Shown here piece by piece: positions 34,537-46,032 of a DNA stretch of 64,000 nucleotides. Numbering within the stretch: the first letter of the stretch is position 1; the number at the start of each line of letters is the position of its first letter. The stretch comes from Halomonas sp. ML-15 (GTDB lineage: Bacteria > Pseudomonadota > Gammaproteobacteria > Pseudomonadales > Halomonadaceae): contig NZ_JACXZT010000019.1 of NCBI RefSeq assembly GCF_014779595.1, positions 1,209,808-1,273,807 on the forward strand, read 5' to 3'. A program made the position numbers and the translations under genes. Below the pieces are notes generated by a model. That model saw only the letters and a program-made list of their open reading frames with translations, was not told the origin of the DNA and did no database searches.

Positions 34537-34752
34537 GGAGTTCCCCCTGCAGCATGTTGATGGCCTTCCCCCTACGGGAAGCACTGCTCTACTTTCGAGT
34601 CGTGCACCCGGACAGGGTTCCACCTGTGTCCGTGTACAACGTTGGTAAGGCGTGTTACCGCTATTGCGCTACGCCCTGCAGGACTCAGCTATGCTGAAAA
34701 CGCGAGACACGTTTGCCTTCGCGGCACTCGTACCGGCACAAGGAGATTGTTC

Positions 34753-35163
34753 ATGCCCAACAAGGCCCCCACTACCGTTCGCGAGATCATGTCACGCGAT
34801 TGCTATCGGGTCACTGCCACCACCTCGGTAAATACCCTGGTCGAAGGCTTGGCCCTTCATCGCCTGCCCGGGGTACCGGTGGTCGATCAGCGCGATCATC
34901 TGATCGGTTTCATCTCCGAGCAGGACGTGCTCGGCAAGGTGCTGGAGAGCGCCTACCTCGACGACGAGCCACCGCTGGTCAAGGAGCTGATGCGCAACGA
35001 GGTGCTCTCGGTCACGCCCAACAAGAGCATCACCGATCTCGCCCAGGAGATGCTCGGTACCAAGCCCAAGGTCTTCCCGGTAGTCGAACAGGAGCGTCTG
35101 GTGGGTATCGTCACCCGGCGTGATGTGCTGATGGCCATCCTGCGCATGCGCGGCAAGCACTGA
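34753..35163 (+). CDS. CBS-domain protein
   Basis: The ATG at 34753 after AAGGAG gives 136 residues made of two CBS domains only (about 10-65 and 75-130). The ends HLIGFISEQDVLGKVLE and RLVGIVTRRDVLMAILR are the repeated CBS beta-alpha motif. Such stand-alone pairs bind adenosine nucleotides and regulate other proteins. The partner is unknown. A palindromic terminator follows. Confidence 0.92.
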   Translation: MPNKAPTTVREIMSRDCYRVTATTSVNTLVEGLALHRLPGVPVVDQRDHLIGFISEQDVLGKVLESAYLDDEPPLVKELMRNEVLSVTPNKSITDLAQEMLGTKPKVFPVVEQERLVGIVTRRDVLMAILRMRGKH

Positions 35164-35183
35164 CACCTATGTTCTGATGCCAG

Positions 35184-35205
35184 ACGCCGCCCGCGGGCGG
35201 CGTTT
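35184..35205 (+). terminator. Terminator after the CBS-domain gene
   Basis: ACGCCGCCCGCGGGCGGCGT (35184-35203) is a perfect 20-bp palindrome followed by TTTCTC, about 20 nt after the stop codon. Confidence 0.75.
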
Positions 35206-35231
35206 CTCATTCGGCCGAGGTGGCAGCGCAC

Positions 35232-35263
35232 AAAGAAAAGCCGCCACGCGCAAACGTGGCGGC
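35232..35263 (-). terminator. Minus-strand hairpin terminator left of tRNA-Gly
   Basis: GCCGCCACG (35240-35248) and CGTGGCGGC (35255-35263) form a perfect 9-bp stem. On the minus strand it is followed by CTTTTCTTTG. It could stop transcripts coming from the LacI-type gene, which would pass antisense over tRNA-Gly. Confidence 0.55.
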
Positions 35264-35392
35264 AAGATCGAAAGTAAGCATAAGCACAAGGTTCGCGACT
35301 GCTATCGACGAAATGTGCTCATGCTTCCTACGACCACCGCCTCTTGAAATGATTCACTCCAGGATAAAAATTCCTTTTGCTCGTCCCCTGGC

Positions 35393-35421
35393 TTGCATGG
35401 CTAAGCGCTTGGATTTACTAT
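35393..35421 (+). promoter_or_regulatory. Likely promoter of tRNA-Gly
   Basis: TTGCAT (35393-35398) and TACTAT (35416-35421) are spaced by 17 bp and lie 12 bp before the tRNA gene, fitting a sigma-70 promoter. Confidence 0.55.
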
Positions 35422-35433
35422 CGAAAGCGCCTT

Positions 35434-35507
35434 GCGGGTGTAGCTCAATGGTAGAGCAGAAGCTTCCCAAGCTTAAGACGAGGGTTCGATTCCCTTCACC
35501 CGCTCCA
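35434..35507 (+). tRNA. tRNA-Gly (anticodon CCC)
   Basis: The 74-nt sequence folds as a cloverleaf: acceptor GCGGGTG with CACCCGC, D-arm GCTC/GAGC, anticodon loop TTCCCAA (anticodon CCC, reading GGG), T-arm with GGGTTCGATTCCC and an encoded CCA end. It closely resembles E. coli glyU. The top of the anticodon stem shows a G27-A43 mismatch by my folding. Confidence 0.96.
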
Positions 35508-35578
35508 TGGCTACCCTACCCCCCCTGTTCTTCCTCACAAAGCCCATCACTACTGGGTTCGCTGGCTGCACCAGTGAC

Positions 35579-36625
35579 TCACGTACTTTCGCGCACGGTG
35601 AGCTCATAGCCGATATCCACTTTTGCTGAGGGTGGCGTACGCCCCTCGAGCCTCGCCAGCATCAGCTTGGCGGCCTCGACCCCCATCTCGAATCGCGGCA
35701 CGGTCACAGTCGTTAGGCTGGGCGTGAGATGCTCACCCAGCGATAGCCCCAGGTAACCACCAATGGCGATCTCCTCAGGCACTCGAATGCCGCGCCGGTT
35801 GGCTTCCATCACCGCACCGGCAGCCAAGTTGTCATTGGCGAAATGTAGCGCCTCCAGATCAGGCCGAGATTCAAGCGCCTCCAGGAACAGTCGGCGCCCT
35901 GCCTGATAGGACGAGGGCTCCTCGCGGCGAAACAGCACCTCACACTCCAATCCCGCCTGTTCCAGCACCTGCCGGTGGCCCTCGAAACGCTGCATGGCCC
36001 TGTAGTCACGGCTCATCCCCGTCCCCAGGTAAGCAATCCGCCGGAAACCCTGCGAAACGAGGTGTTGCGCCATGCAGGCCCCTACCGCGTGATTGTCCAC
36101 ACCGACATTCATATCAATGAACTCGTCGCCCAGCTCCATGATCTCGATGATGGGATGGCCCCAGGCTTTGAGCCGTCGCACAGCGCCCTCATGATGGCGA
36201 AGGCCGGTCAAGATAACGCCGGACGGCGAGTAGCCAAGCACCGAGTCGATCAGACTCGCCTCGCGGTCCAGGTCGAAATCAGTGGAGCCCAGCAGTACCT
36301 GATAACCGGCCTCTTCGAGGGTCTGCTGGATACCATGGATCACTTCGATAAAGGTCAGAATCGACAGTGACGGCACCACCACCGGAATCATCCGCATTTT
36401 TGCCGATGCCAAGCCGCCTGCCACCAGGTTGGGCACATAGCCCAGAGTGCTGACGGCCTGTTCGATGCGCTCACGCAGCTTGGACGACACCCGCTCGGGC
36501 GTGTTGAGAGCACGGGATACGGTGATCGGCGCCACTCCAGCCAGCAAGGCAACGTCTTGTATCGTCACTCGATCCGAACCGCGGTGACGCCGACGCTCTC
36601 GCGCCCCGGAATTCTGTTTCACCAT
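35579..36625 (-). CDS. LacI-family transcriptional regulator of the RuBisCO-like cluster
   Basis: The ATG at 36625 follows GGGAGAG and gives 348 residues; an upstream ATG at 36652 is less likely. The helix-turn-helix is VTIQDVALLAGVAPITVSRA (about residues 20-40), followed by the LacI hinge (TLGYVPNLVAGGLAS) and a sugar-binding-protein-like effector domain. It resembles the gluconate-repressor group (GntR of E. coli), fitting a sugar-acid inducer. A perfect 14-bp palindrome lies between it and the divergent TRAP transporter genes, which it most likely represses. Confidence 0.93.
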   Translation of the reverse strand: MVKQNSGARERRRHRGSDRVTIQDVALLAGVAPITVSRALNTPERVSSKLRERIEQAVSTLGYVPNLVAGGLASAKMRMIPVVVPSLSILTFIEVIHGIQQTLEEAGYQVLLGSTDFDLDREASLIDSVLGYSPSGVILTGLRHHEGAVRRLKAWGHPIIEIMELGDEFIDMNVGVDNHAVGACMAQHLVSQGFRRIAYLGTGMSRDYRAMQRFEGHRQVLEQAGLECEVLFRREEPSSYQAGRRLFLEALESRPDLEALHFANDNLAAGAVMEANRRGIRVPEEIAIGGYLGLSLGEHLTPSLTTVTVPRFEMGVEAAKLMLARLEGRTPPSAKVDIGYELTVREST

Positions 36626-36682
36626 GGCTCTCCCTGGCGTTGTTTTTGCCATGATCTCATCCTAACGGATAACAAGCGAAAT

Positions 36683-36696
36683 GGTAGCGCTACCAA
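36683..36696. promoter_or_regulatory. LacI-type operator in front of the TRAP/RuBisCO-like operon
   Basis: TGGTAGCGCTACCA is a perfect palindrome with the central CG pair usual in LacI-family operators (ATGGTAGCGCTACCAA extends it by one match). It lies 58 bp before the regulator start and 140 bp before the DctP-like start. Confidence 0.75.
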
Positions 36697-36836
36697 AATA
36701 CCCGTGCTAGCTTTTTGGGAGTGGCATCAGAACGCATGGATCCGGCCTCAAGGTCGTGCTGCACGCCTTTGCAGGTTCACGCTCGGGATGAACGCCAAAC
36801 GCCACTCATACTGAATTCCCAAAAGGGGTACGCCAT

Positions 36837-37811
36837 ATGAATACAAGAACAGCCAGCGGAATCATCCTCGCCAGCCTGGCCAGCCTAGGCCTCGCCGCCC
36901 AAGCCAGCGCCGCTGAACTCGCTATCGCGATCCACGTCGAGCCATCCGACACCATGTTCAAGGTCGGGGAGCGTCTCAAGGAGACCATCGAGGCGGAGAC
37001 AGATGGGAGGTACACCGTCACCCTGCTGGGCACAGAGGTCGGTGGCGAGCGGGACCACCTGGAAGGCGCCAGTTTCGGTGAGTATGCCATCGCCCTGGGC
37101 GGTTCCATGCCGATGACGCTCTACGCCGAAGAGTTTGCGTCAGCCGACCTTCCCTTCGTCTATCGCTCCAGCGAAGAGGCCCGGGAAGTCTATGAGGGTG
37201 AGACTGGGGACTTGCTCAACGAGCGCTTGATCGCCAGCGGCAATATGCGCCTGGTGGGGCTCTCCCAGCGTAACCCGCGCAATCTGACGTCGAAGTTCCC
37301 CGTCAATACACCCGACGATGTCGATGGCGTCCGCCTGCGGGTGCCTGAGATAGCGCCCTGGATCAAGGTGTGGGAAGAGGTCGGTGCGCTGCCAAGCCCC
37401 ATCGCATGGCCCGAAGTCTATACCTCACTGCAAACCGGTGTGATCGAGATGCAGGAAAATCCTGTCGATCTGATTCACTCAGGCAGACTCTACGAGGTAC
37501 AGGACCACCTCAACCGTACAGAGCATGTCTTTTCGTTTTTCCACTGGTTAATGAACGAAGACGTCTATCAGAGTCTGGCCGATGAAGATCGCGACATCAT
37601 CATGGCGGCGATTGATGACGCCACCCAATGGGGCGACGAGACCATCATCAGCGGTCAGGAAGCCCTCCTCGAAGAGCTGGAATCACTTGGCATGACCATC
37701 GTCGATAGCGATGTGGACGCTTTCCGCGCTGCCGCCGAGCCCGCGGTCAGGGAAATCATTGAAGATTACCACCCCAGTGTCCGTGAATACGTGAGCTCAC
37801 TGCTCGAGTAA
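36837..37811 (+). CDS. TRAP transporter solute-binding protein (DctP family)
   Basis: This 324-residue periplasmic protein has a signal peptide (about residues 1-26, cleavage near QASAAELAI). The DctP fold is shown by MFKVGERLKETIEAETDGRY, the substrate-carboxylate-binding arginine in VDGVRLRVPE, and the WPEVYTSLQTGVIEMQENP segment. TRAP binding proteins capture organic acids, often sugar acids. It opens a plus-strand operon of binding protein, small and large membrane subunits, an SDR, a RuBisCO-like protein and a DUF1537 kinase, so the ligand is probably the acid degraded by those enzymes. Confidence 0.95.
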   Translation: MNTRTASGIILASLASLGLAAQASAAELAIAIHVEPSDTMFKVGERLKETIEAETDGRYTVTLLGTEVGGERDHLEGASFGEYAIALGGSMPMTLYAEEFASADLPFVYRSSEEAREVYEGETGDLLNERLIASGNMRLVGLSQRNPRNLTSKFPVNTPDDVDGVRLRVPEIAPWIKVWEEVGALPSPIAWPEVYTSLQTGVIEMQENPVDLIHSGRLYEVQDHLNRTEHVFSFFHWLMNEDVYQSLADEDRDIIMAAIDDATQWGDETIISGQEALLEELESLGMTIVDSDVDAFRAAAEPAVREIIEDYHPSVREYVSSLLE

Positions 37812-37884
37812 ATCGCCCAGGGCGACTCTGCCAGACAGGGGTCGCCCTTCTCTTGCCAACGACATCAGTCGACCGGAGGCGCCC

Positions 37885-38397
37885 GTGACAACCGCGGACC
37901 GCGTTAACCGTGCCATCGCTCTGTTCTGGGGACTCCTCACTACCATCGTCACCACGGCCTTCGCGCTAATGTTGACGATCATGGCCATCCAGGTCATATC
38001 ACGCTATGCATTGGGCATCGCCGTGTCCTGGACCGATGAAGCCGCTCGCTACCTCTTCCTGGCACAGATTTTTCTGGGCTCGGTACTGGCACTGCGCTAT
38101 CAGGAGCACATCCGCATTACCGTGGTGACAGATCTGATGGGGCCACGTCTGCGCCATATTGTGGCGAGCCTGGCCGACGTCATCTGCATCCTGGTGCTAC
38201 TGATGCTGGCCATTGGAGGGTGGAACATGATGGAGAGAACCGCCGGCGTCCTGGCCAGCACCTTCCGCTTGAGCTTCTCGTATATCTACCTGATTCAGCT
38301 TATATCCGCGGTGATGATGATCGGACTCCTGATAGGTGATCTCTACCGACGCCTGTTCATTAAGCTGCCCGCCATTCAACACGACCGGAGTGAGTGA
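37885..38397 (+). CDS. TRAP transporter small membrane subunit (DctQ family)
   Basis: The GTG at 37885 follows CCGGAGGC and gives 170 residues with four transmembrane helices. The motif QVISRYALGIAVSWTDEAAR is the DctQ signature. It couples the binding protein to the large channel subunit. The stop lies just before the DctM start. Confidence 0.95.
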   Translation: MTTADRVNRAIALFWGLLTTIVTTAFALMLTIMAIQVISRYALGIAVSWTDEAARYLFLAQIFLGSVLALRYQEHIRITVVTDLMGPRLRHIVASLADVICILVLLMLAIGGWNMMERTAGVLASTFRLSFSYIYLIQLISAVMMIGLLIGDLYRRLFIKLPAIQHDRSE

Positions 38398-38399
38398 CC

Positions 38400-39692
38400 A
38401 TGGAAGTCTTCGTCATCCTGTTCGTCGGCCTGATCGTCCTGTTAATGCTGGGGGTGCCGGTCGCCTTTGCCATGATCGCCTCCTCCGCCATGGTGCTGGG
38501 ATACACGAGAGGTTTTGACGCTATCCCCATGGAGATGATTGCTCAGCGCACCCTCTATGGCGTCAACAGTTTCACGCTGCTGGCCATCCCGGCCTTTCTA
38601 CTGATCGGTCGGCTAATGAACAGCGCCGGCATTTCGGACCGCGTCTTCGACATTGCACGGACGATGGTCGGCCATCTGAAGGGCGGGCTGGGCCACGTCA
38701 ATGTAGTAGCCAGTATGCTGTTCGCCGGCATGTCGGGCTCCGCGGTGGCGGACGCTGGGGGACTCGGCGCGTTGGAAATCAAGGCCATGGAGGATGATGG
38801 CTATCCTACCGGCTTTAGCGCGGCGGTCACGGCCAGTTCGGCCACTATCGGCCCAATTATTCCGCCCAGCATTCCTGCCGTCATCTATGGTGCCCTGGCC
38901 AATGCCTCCATTGCCGGCATCTTTCTGGCATCGATTATTCCCGGCCTGTTCATGGGACTGGGCCTGATGGCCATGGTCGCCATTATCTCCCACCGCCGCG
39001 GCTTCCCGACCCGCGCCCGCGCGCGCTTCACAGACTTCACGGCGGCGCTGGTGCGCGGTGTACTGCCGATGCTGACGCCACTGATCATCATTGTGGGCAT
39101 CCTGACCGGAGTTTTCACCCCCACCGAGGCGTCAGTGGTCGCCCTGGTCTACTGCTTGTTCATTGCCTTCGTCGTCTATCGCTCTATCAGCTTCCGAGAG
39201 TTCATTAACATTCTGCGCGCGACCGCCATCGACTCCGCCGCCCTGATGTTCATTATTGCCGGCAGCGCCCTTTACAGCTGGGTACTGGGGCGTTATCAGG
39301 TCACCTCTCTGGTGGCCGACTTTCTGCTCGCCACCGTTACTGACCCGCTCGGCCTGCTGCTGCTGCTGGCCCTGTTCATTCTGCTGATTGGCCTGTTCAT
39401 CGATTCGGTGCCGGCCCTGTTCCTGTTGACCCCTCTGCTGGTGCCGGTTGTGGTGCAGTACGGTATCGACCCCATACATTTCGGGGTGGTGATGATTTTC
39501 ACCCTGATGATCGGCCTGATCACGCCCCCCGTGGGTACGGTGCTATTCACTATCCAGAAGATCACCAACTTGCCGTTCGGCGTGCTGGTGAAAGAGACGC
39601 TGCCGTTCTATATCCCGCTGTTCGTCGTTCTACTCATCATTATCTGCTTCCCCTCTATGGTCATGTTCCTTCCAAATCTGGTCTTGAATTAA
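38400..39692 (+). CDS. TRAP transporter large membrane subunit (DctM family)
   Basis: The ATG at 38400 is preferred over the GTG at 38394 because of the spacing to CGGAG; it gives 430 residues with about twelve transmembrane helices. Diagnostic segments are NSFTLLAIPAFLLIGRLMN, SAVADAGGLGALEIKAM, IIPPSIPAVIYG and the late PPVGTVLF. The subunit imports the substrate with a sodium gradient, which suits a halophile. Confidence 0.96.
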   Translation: MEVFVILFVGLIVLLMLGVPVAFAMIASSAMVLGYTRGFDAIPMEMIAQRTLYGVNSFTLLAIPAFLLIGRLMNSAGISDRVFDIARTMVGHLKGGLGHVNVVASMLFAGMSGSAVADAGGLGALEIKAMEDDGYPTGFSAAVTASSATIGPIIPPSIPAVIYGALANASIAGIFLASIIPGLFMGLGLMAMVAIISHRRGFPTRARARFTDFTAALVRGVLPMLTPLIIIVGILTGVFTPTEASVVALVYCLFIAFVVYRSISFREFINILRATAIDSAALMFIIAGSALYSWVLGRYQVTSLVADFLLATVTDPLGLLLLLALFILLIGLFIDSVPALFLLTPLLVPVVVQYGIDPIHFGVVMIFTLMIGLITPPVGTVLFTIQKITNLPFGVLVKETLPFYIPLFVVLLIIICFPSMVMFLPNLVLN

Positions 39693-39703
39693 GGAGACCC
39701 ACT

Positions 39704-40660
39704 ATGTCAGTGCTTATCACAGGTGGCCTCGGTCACGTCGGTTCCTGGGTCGCCTACCTATTGGCCAAACAGGGCAAGCAGGTGATTATCTGCGATACCG
39801 CCGCCAATCGCTTCGATAGCATGGGCCTGGACTACCTGGAGGAGGTGCGCGACCTGCTCACCCTCGAGTCAGTCGACGTCCTCGACTACCACAGCGTCTT
39901 CGAGATTTTCCTGCGCCACCGCGATGACCTAGAGGGGGTCATTCATGGGGTCTCGGTGATCGCCGGGCCTTACTTCCAGGAGCATCCCTTCAAGCACGTG
40001 TCGATCAATGCCATGGGCACGCTTAACGTATACGAGACGTGCCGTATTCTGGGTATCACCAAGGTCGTCAACATGAGCTCCGGGGCCGTCTATGGCGATG
40101 CCCCCGGACCTCAGCACGAAGACACGCCCTACAAGGCCACCGATCTCTATGGTGCCTCGAAGATTTCGGGGGAGCTCTATGGCTTGCAGTACAACGACAC
40201 CTTCGGCATGGACATCCGCAATGCCAGACTCTTCTTCGTCTACGGCCCCGGTAAGCGACCGTCACATATGCACAAGGTGTATCAAGGATTATTCGGGCCC
40301 CTGGAAGGACTCGATGATATTCAGGCGCCCAATGGTTCGGAGCAGGCGCTGGACTGGACGCATGTCCTGGACACTGCCACCGGCATCGTAAAACTGTTCG
40401 AAAAGTCGCAGGTGACGCACCGCAACTTCAATATTTCCAGCGGTGTGCCCATCGACCATCTTAGGATCGTCGATGAGGTGGCCGATATCACCGGCAAAGC
40501 CGCCAAGGTCCAGTTAGGGCCAGGCCCGTTCGTGGTCCGAGGCTCGCCCCTGGATATCTCGCGGGCGCGTGAAGAGCTCGGCTTCGAACCTCGGTTCAGT
40601 GATATCCGTGAGGGGCTTCGCGACTATTGGCAATGGTTGCAGAAGGCTAATCTCAAGTAA
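39704..40660 (+). CDS. Extended SDR (NAD-dependent epimerase/dehydrogenase family)
   Basis: The 318-residue protein has the NAD-binding TGGLGHVGSWVAYLLAKQG glycine motif, an aspartate at the end of the second strand (IICDTAANRF, favouring NAD), a Ser in VNMSSGAVYG and the catalytic YGASK tyrosine-lysine pair near residue 150. It is an extended short-chain dehydrogenase. In this operon it could oxidise or epimerise the imported sugar acid before phosphorylation, providing a 3-oxo intermediate. The gene is 11 nt after dctM. Exact chemistry cannot be read from sequence. Confidence 0.9.
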   Translation: MSVLITGGLGHVGSWVAYLLAKQGKQVIICDTAANRFDSMGLDYLEEVRDLLTLESVDVLDYHSVFEIFLRHRDDLEGVIHGVSVIAGPYFQEHPFKHVSINAMGTLNVYETCRILGITKVVNMSSGAVYGDAPGPQHEDTPYKATDLYGASKISGELYGLQYNDTFGMDIRNARLFFVYGPGKRPSHMHKVYQGLFGPLEGLDDIQAPNGSEQALDWTHVLDTATGIVKLFEKSQVTHRNFNISSGVPIDHLRIVDEVADITGKAAKVQLGPGPFVVRGSPLDISRAREELGFEPRFSDIREGLRDYWQWLQKANLK

Positions 40661-40762
40661 TGGATGCCACGCCCAGCATCTCGATGAGCGGCGCAGCCAG
40701 TGTGTCGTTTCAGCTGATGAGATGACAAAGACCGTCGCTTAATCACTTGAGAGAGGTCGACC

Positions 40763-42031
40763 ATGAGCGATCGCATCCTGGCCACCTACCTGATCGAAAC
40801 GCCCTACCCGTTAGCGCATGCTGCCGAGGTGATGGCCGGTGAACAGTCATGCGGTACCTTTACTCGCCTGGCCAGCGAGACCGACGCGCTGCGCGAAGAG
40901 CATGCGGCCCGCGTCGAACATATTGAGCGACTGGGAACGCACTACACCCCCTCGCTGCCGATACCGGCGCTGCCCGCAGGAAGTGTGCATCCTGTCTACC
41001 GACGCGCACGGGTCACTCTCTCATGGCCACTCGCCAACCTCGGCGCCTCGTTGCCTACCCTGTTCGCGACGCTGGCCGGCAATCTTTTCGAACTCAAGGA
41101 GTTCTCGGCGCTCAAGCTGCTCGATCTGACACTGCCTGAGCCCTTTATCGAGGCCTACCCCGGCCCGCAGTTCGGTATCACCGGCACCCGCGAGCTGACC
41201 GGCATCCCGGAACGGCCGCTGATCGGCACGATTATCAAGCCCAGCGTGGGGCTGTCCCCGGAGGCCACCGCCGAGGTGGTCAGCCAACTGCTAGCGGGGG
41301 GCATCGACTTCATCAAGGACGACGAGCTGCAGGCCAATGGCCCCCACAACCCGTTCAAGGCACGGGTAGATGCCGTGATGCCGCTTATCCGGGAGCACGC
41401 CGAACGCACCGGGCGCAAGGTCATGTACGCCTTCAATATCACCGGTGAGACCGATGAAATGCGCGAGCATCACGACTATGTGGTCGCCGCGGGTGGCAGC
41501 TGTGTGATGGTCGCCCTTAATGCCGTAGGCCTGAGCGGCGTGAGCCAGCTGAGGCGCCACTGCCAAGTGGCTCTGCATGGCCATCGAGCGGGCTGGGGAA
41601 TGCTCAGCCGTTCACCACACCTGGGCATGAGTTTCGTGGCTTACCAGAAGCTGTGGCGTCTGGCCGGGGTTGACCATATTCACGTCAATGGCCTGCGCAA
41701 CAAGTTCAGCGAGGAGGATGCCAGCGTCATCGCCAGCGCTCGTGCCTGCCTAACGCCCATGTTCAACCCGCCGGCGCCAGGCTGCGAAGTGATGCCCGTC
41801 TTCTCGTCCGGCCAGACCGCTGACCAGGCAGCGGATACCTACGCCGCCATCACCAGTACCGATCTGATCTTCTGCGCTGGCGGCGGCATCATGGCGCACC
41901 CCGATGGCATCGGCGCCGGTGTCAGGAGCCTTCGCCAGGCCTGGGAGGCCGCGGTAGCGGGCATCGACGTCGACACCTACGCTCGCGAGCACAACGAACT
42001 AACCCGCGCTCTGGGGGCCTTCCGTCGATGA
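40763..42031 (+). CDS. RuBisCO-like protein (form IV large-chain homologue)
   Basis: The 422-residue protein aligns with the RuBisCO large chain. Catalytic and metal residues are retained by hand alignment (spinach numbering in brackets): Glu27 [60], Asn107 [123], Lys159 [175], Lys185-Asp187-Glu188 of the carbamylation motif KDDE [201, 203, 204], His274 [294], Arg275 [295], His307 [327], Lys314 [334], Ser348 [379] and the GGG phosphate loop at 373-375 [403-405]. Substitutions include Ser161 for Lys177, Ile157 for Thr173 and Phe33 for Trp66. It should enolise a phosphorylated 3-oxo acid but not fix CO2. Similar proteins with DUF1537 kinases act in the oxoisoapionate branch of D-apiose breakdown (OiaX/OiaT). 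Confidence 0.93.
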   Translation: MSDRILATYLIETPYPLAHAAEVMAGEQSCGTFTRLASETDALREEHAARVEHIERLGTHYTPSLPIPALPAGSVHPVYRRARVTLSWPLANLGASLPTLFATLAGNLFELKEFSALKLLDLTLPEPFIEAYPGPQFGITGTRELTGIPERPLIGTIIKPSVGLSPEATAEVVSQLLAGGIDFIKDDELQANGPHNPFKARVDAVMPLIREHAERTGRKVMYAFNITGETDEMREHHDYVVAAGGSCVMVALNAVGLSGVSQLRRHCQVALHGHRAGWGMLSRSPHLGMSFVAYQKLWRLAGVDHIHVNGLRNKFSEEDASVIASARACLTPMFNPPAPGCEVMPVFSSGQTADQAADTYAAITSTDLIFCAGGGIMAHPDGIGAGVRSLRQAWEAAVAGIDVDTYAREHNELTRALGAFRR

Positions 42032-43368
42032 CGATGAATCCACTGATCAGCTTCTACGGCGATGACCTGACGGGATCCACCGATGCGATGGAGGCCCTCG
42101 CTAGTCAGGGCGTCGATAGCGTGCTGTTCACCATCATCCCCGACGAAACCCAGTTGATGCGGTTCCGCCACTGCCGGGCGATCGGCCTGGCCGGCACCAG
42201 CCGCAGCGAGTCGCCGGACTGGATGGACCAGCACCTGACGCCGGCACTTAGCTGGCTGCGCGAACGCGGCGCAGCGCTCTGCCACTACAAGACATGCTCC
42301 ACCTTCGACAGTGCCCCTGACGTCGGCAGCATCGGCCGCGCCCTGGAGATCGGCCATCGCATCTTCGGCCATGAGGGCGTGCCAGTGGTGGTTGGCGCCC
42401 CTCAACTTCGGCGTTATACGGCCTTTGGCCAGCTATTTGCCGCCGCCCAGGATGAGGTCTACCGCATCGACCGCCACCCGATCATGTCACGCCATCCGGT
42501 AACGCCGATGCACGAGGCTGATCTGCGTCGCCACCTGGCAATGCAGACCTCCCTAGATATTGGCCTCATCGACCTGGTGGCCCTCGCCGACACCCAGCTT
42601 GATAGCCGCGTCGACAGCGCTCGAGTCGCTTACGCCGCTCTGCTATACGACGTGCTCGATTCATCCAGTCAGGCAGCAGTGGGGCGTCAGCTGTGGCGCA
42701 CCCGGCCAACGAACGGCGGCTTCGTGGTCGGCTCCTCCGGGGTCGAATACGCGCTGCTCGCCGAGTGGCGCCGCCTGGGGCTGATCGAGGCGCCCCCCCC
42801 CTTTACCCATCCGGGCCCCGTGGAACGCATCGCCGTGGTCTCAGGGAGCTGCTCCGAGACCACCGCTCGCCAGATCCGTTACGCCGAGGCCCACGGCTTT
42901 GTCGCTCTGCGGGCAGACGCCATGCGTCTGGCCAATGACGCCCAGGCGACCGCCGAGCTGGATGCCGTTCGCTCGCAGGCGCTGGCGGCACTCACCGCAG
43001 GTCGTAGCGTGGTGATCTACACCGCCCTCGGCCCCGATGCCGGTCTGGTATCGTTACCGCATAGCGGCGCTGCACATGCCATCGGCCGCCGACTGGGGAG
43101 GCTACTTCGGGACCTGGCTCGTGCCGAGCAGCTCGCCCGCCTTGTGGTCGCCGGTGGCGATACATCCAGCCATGCGATTCAGGAACTGGGCATCCAGGCA
43201 CTCACTACACGCTTGCCACTCCCCCAGACGCCCGGGTCGCCACTGTGCACCGCGCACAGTAGCGATCCCGCCTTTGACGGCCTGCAGGTCGTTTTCAAGG
43301 GTGGGCAGCTCGGGGACGACGCCTTCTTTGTGCGGATTCGCGATGCTGATCATTCACCTTGTGAGTAG
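42028..43368 (+). CDS. DUF1537 four-carbon-acid-sugar kinase-like protein
   Basis: The 446-residue protein overlaps the RuBisCO-like gene by 4 nt (ATGA) and is surely its partner. The N-terminal domain has FYGDDLTGSTDAMEAL and HYKTCSTFDSAP; the C-terminal domain has VVSGSCSETTARQI, RLVVAGGDTSSHAI and QVVFKGGQLGDDAFF. These are the sugar-acid and nucleotide-binding motifs of the DUF1537 (Otn/Dtn/Oia) kinases. The GDDLTGSTD version is, as I recall, found in those linked to RuBisCO-like proteins, such as 3-oxoisoapionate kinase. It should phosphorylate the terminal hydroxyl of a 3-oxo or hydroxy sugar acid, making the substrate for the RuBisCO-like enzyme. Confidence 0.92.
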   Translation: MTMNPLISFYGDDLTGSTDAMEALASQGVDSVLFTIIPDETQLMRFRHCRAIGLAGTSRSESPDWMDQHLTPALSWLRERGAALCHYKTCSTFDSAPDVGSIGRALEIGHRIFGHEGVPVVVGAPQLRRYTAFGQLFAAAQDEVYRIDRHPIMSRHPVTPMHEADLRRHLAMQTSLDIGLIDLVALADTQLDSRVDSARVAYAALLYDVLDSSSQAAVGRQLWRTRPTNGGFVVGSSGVEYALLAEWRRLGLIEAPPPFTHPGPVERIAVVSGSCSETTARQIRYAEAHGFVALRADAMRLANDAQATAELDAVRSQALAALTAGRSVVIYTALGPDAGLVSLPHSGAAHAIGRRLGRLLRDLARAEQLARLVVAGGDTSSHAIQELGIQALTTRLPLPQTPGSPLCTAHSSDPAFDGLQVVFKGGQLGDDAFFVRIRDADHSPCE

Positions 43369-46013
<2,645 letters not shown>

Positions 46014-46032
46014 TCGCTTTCCTTGGTAGCCC

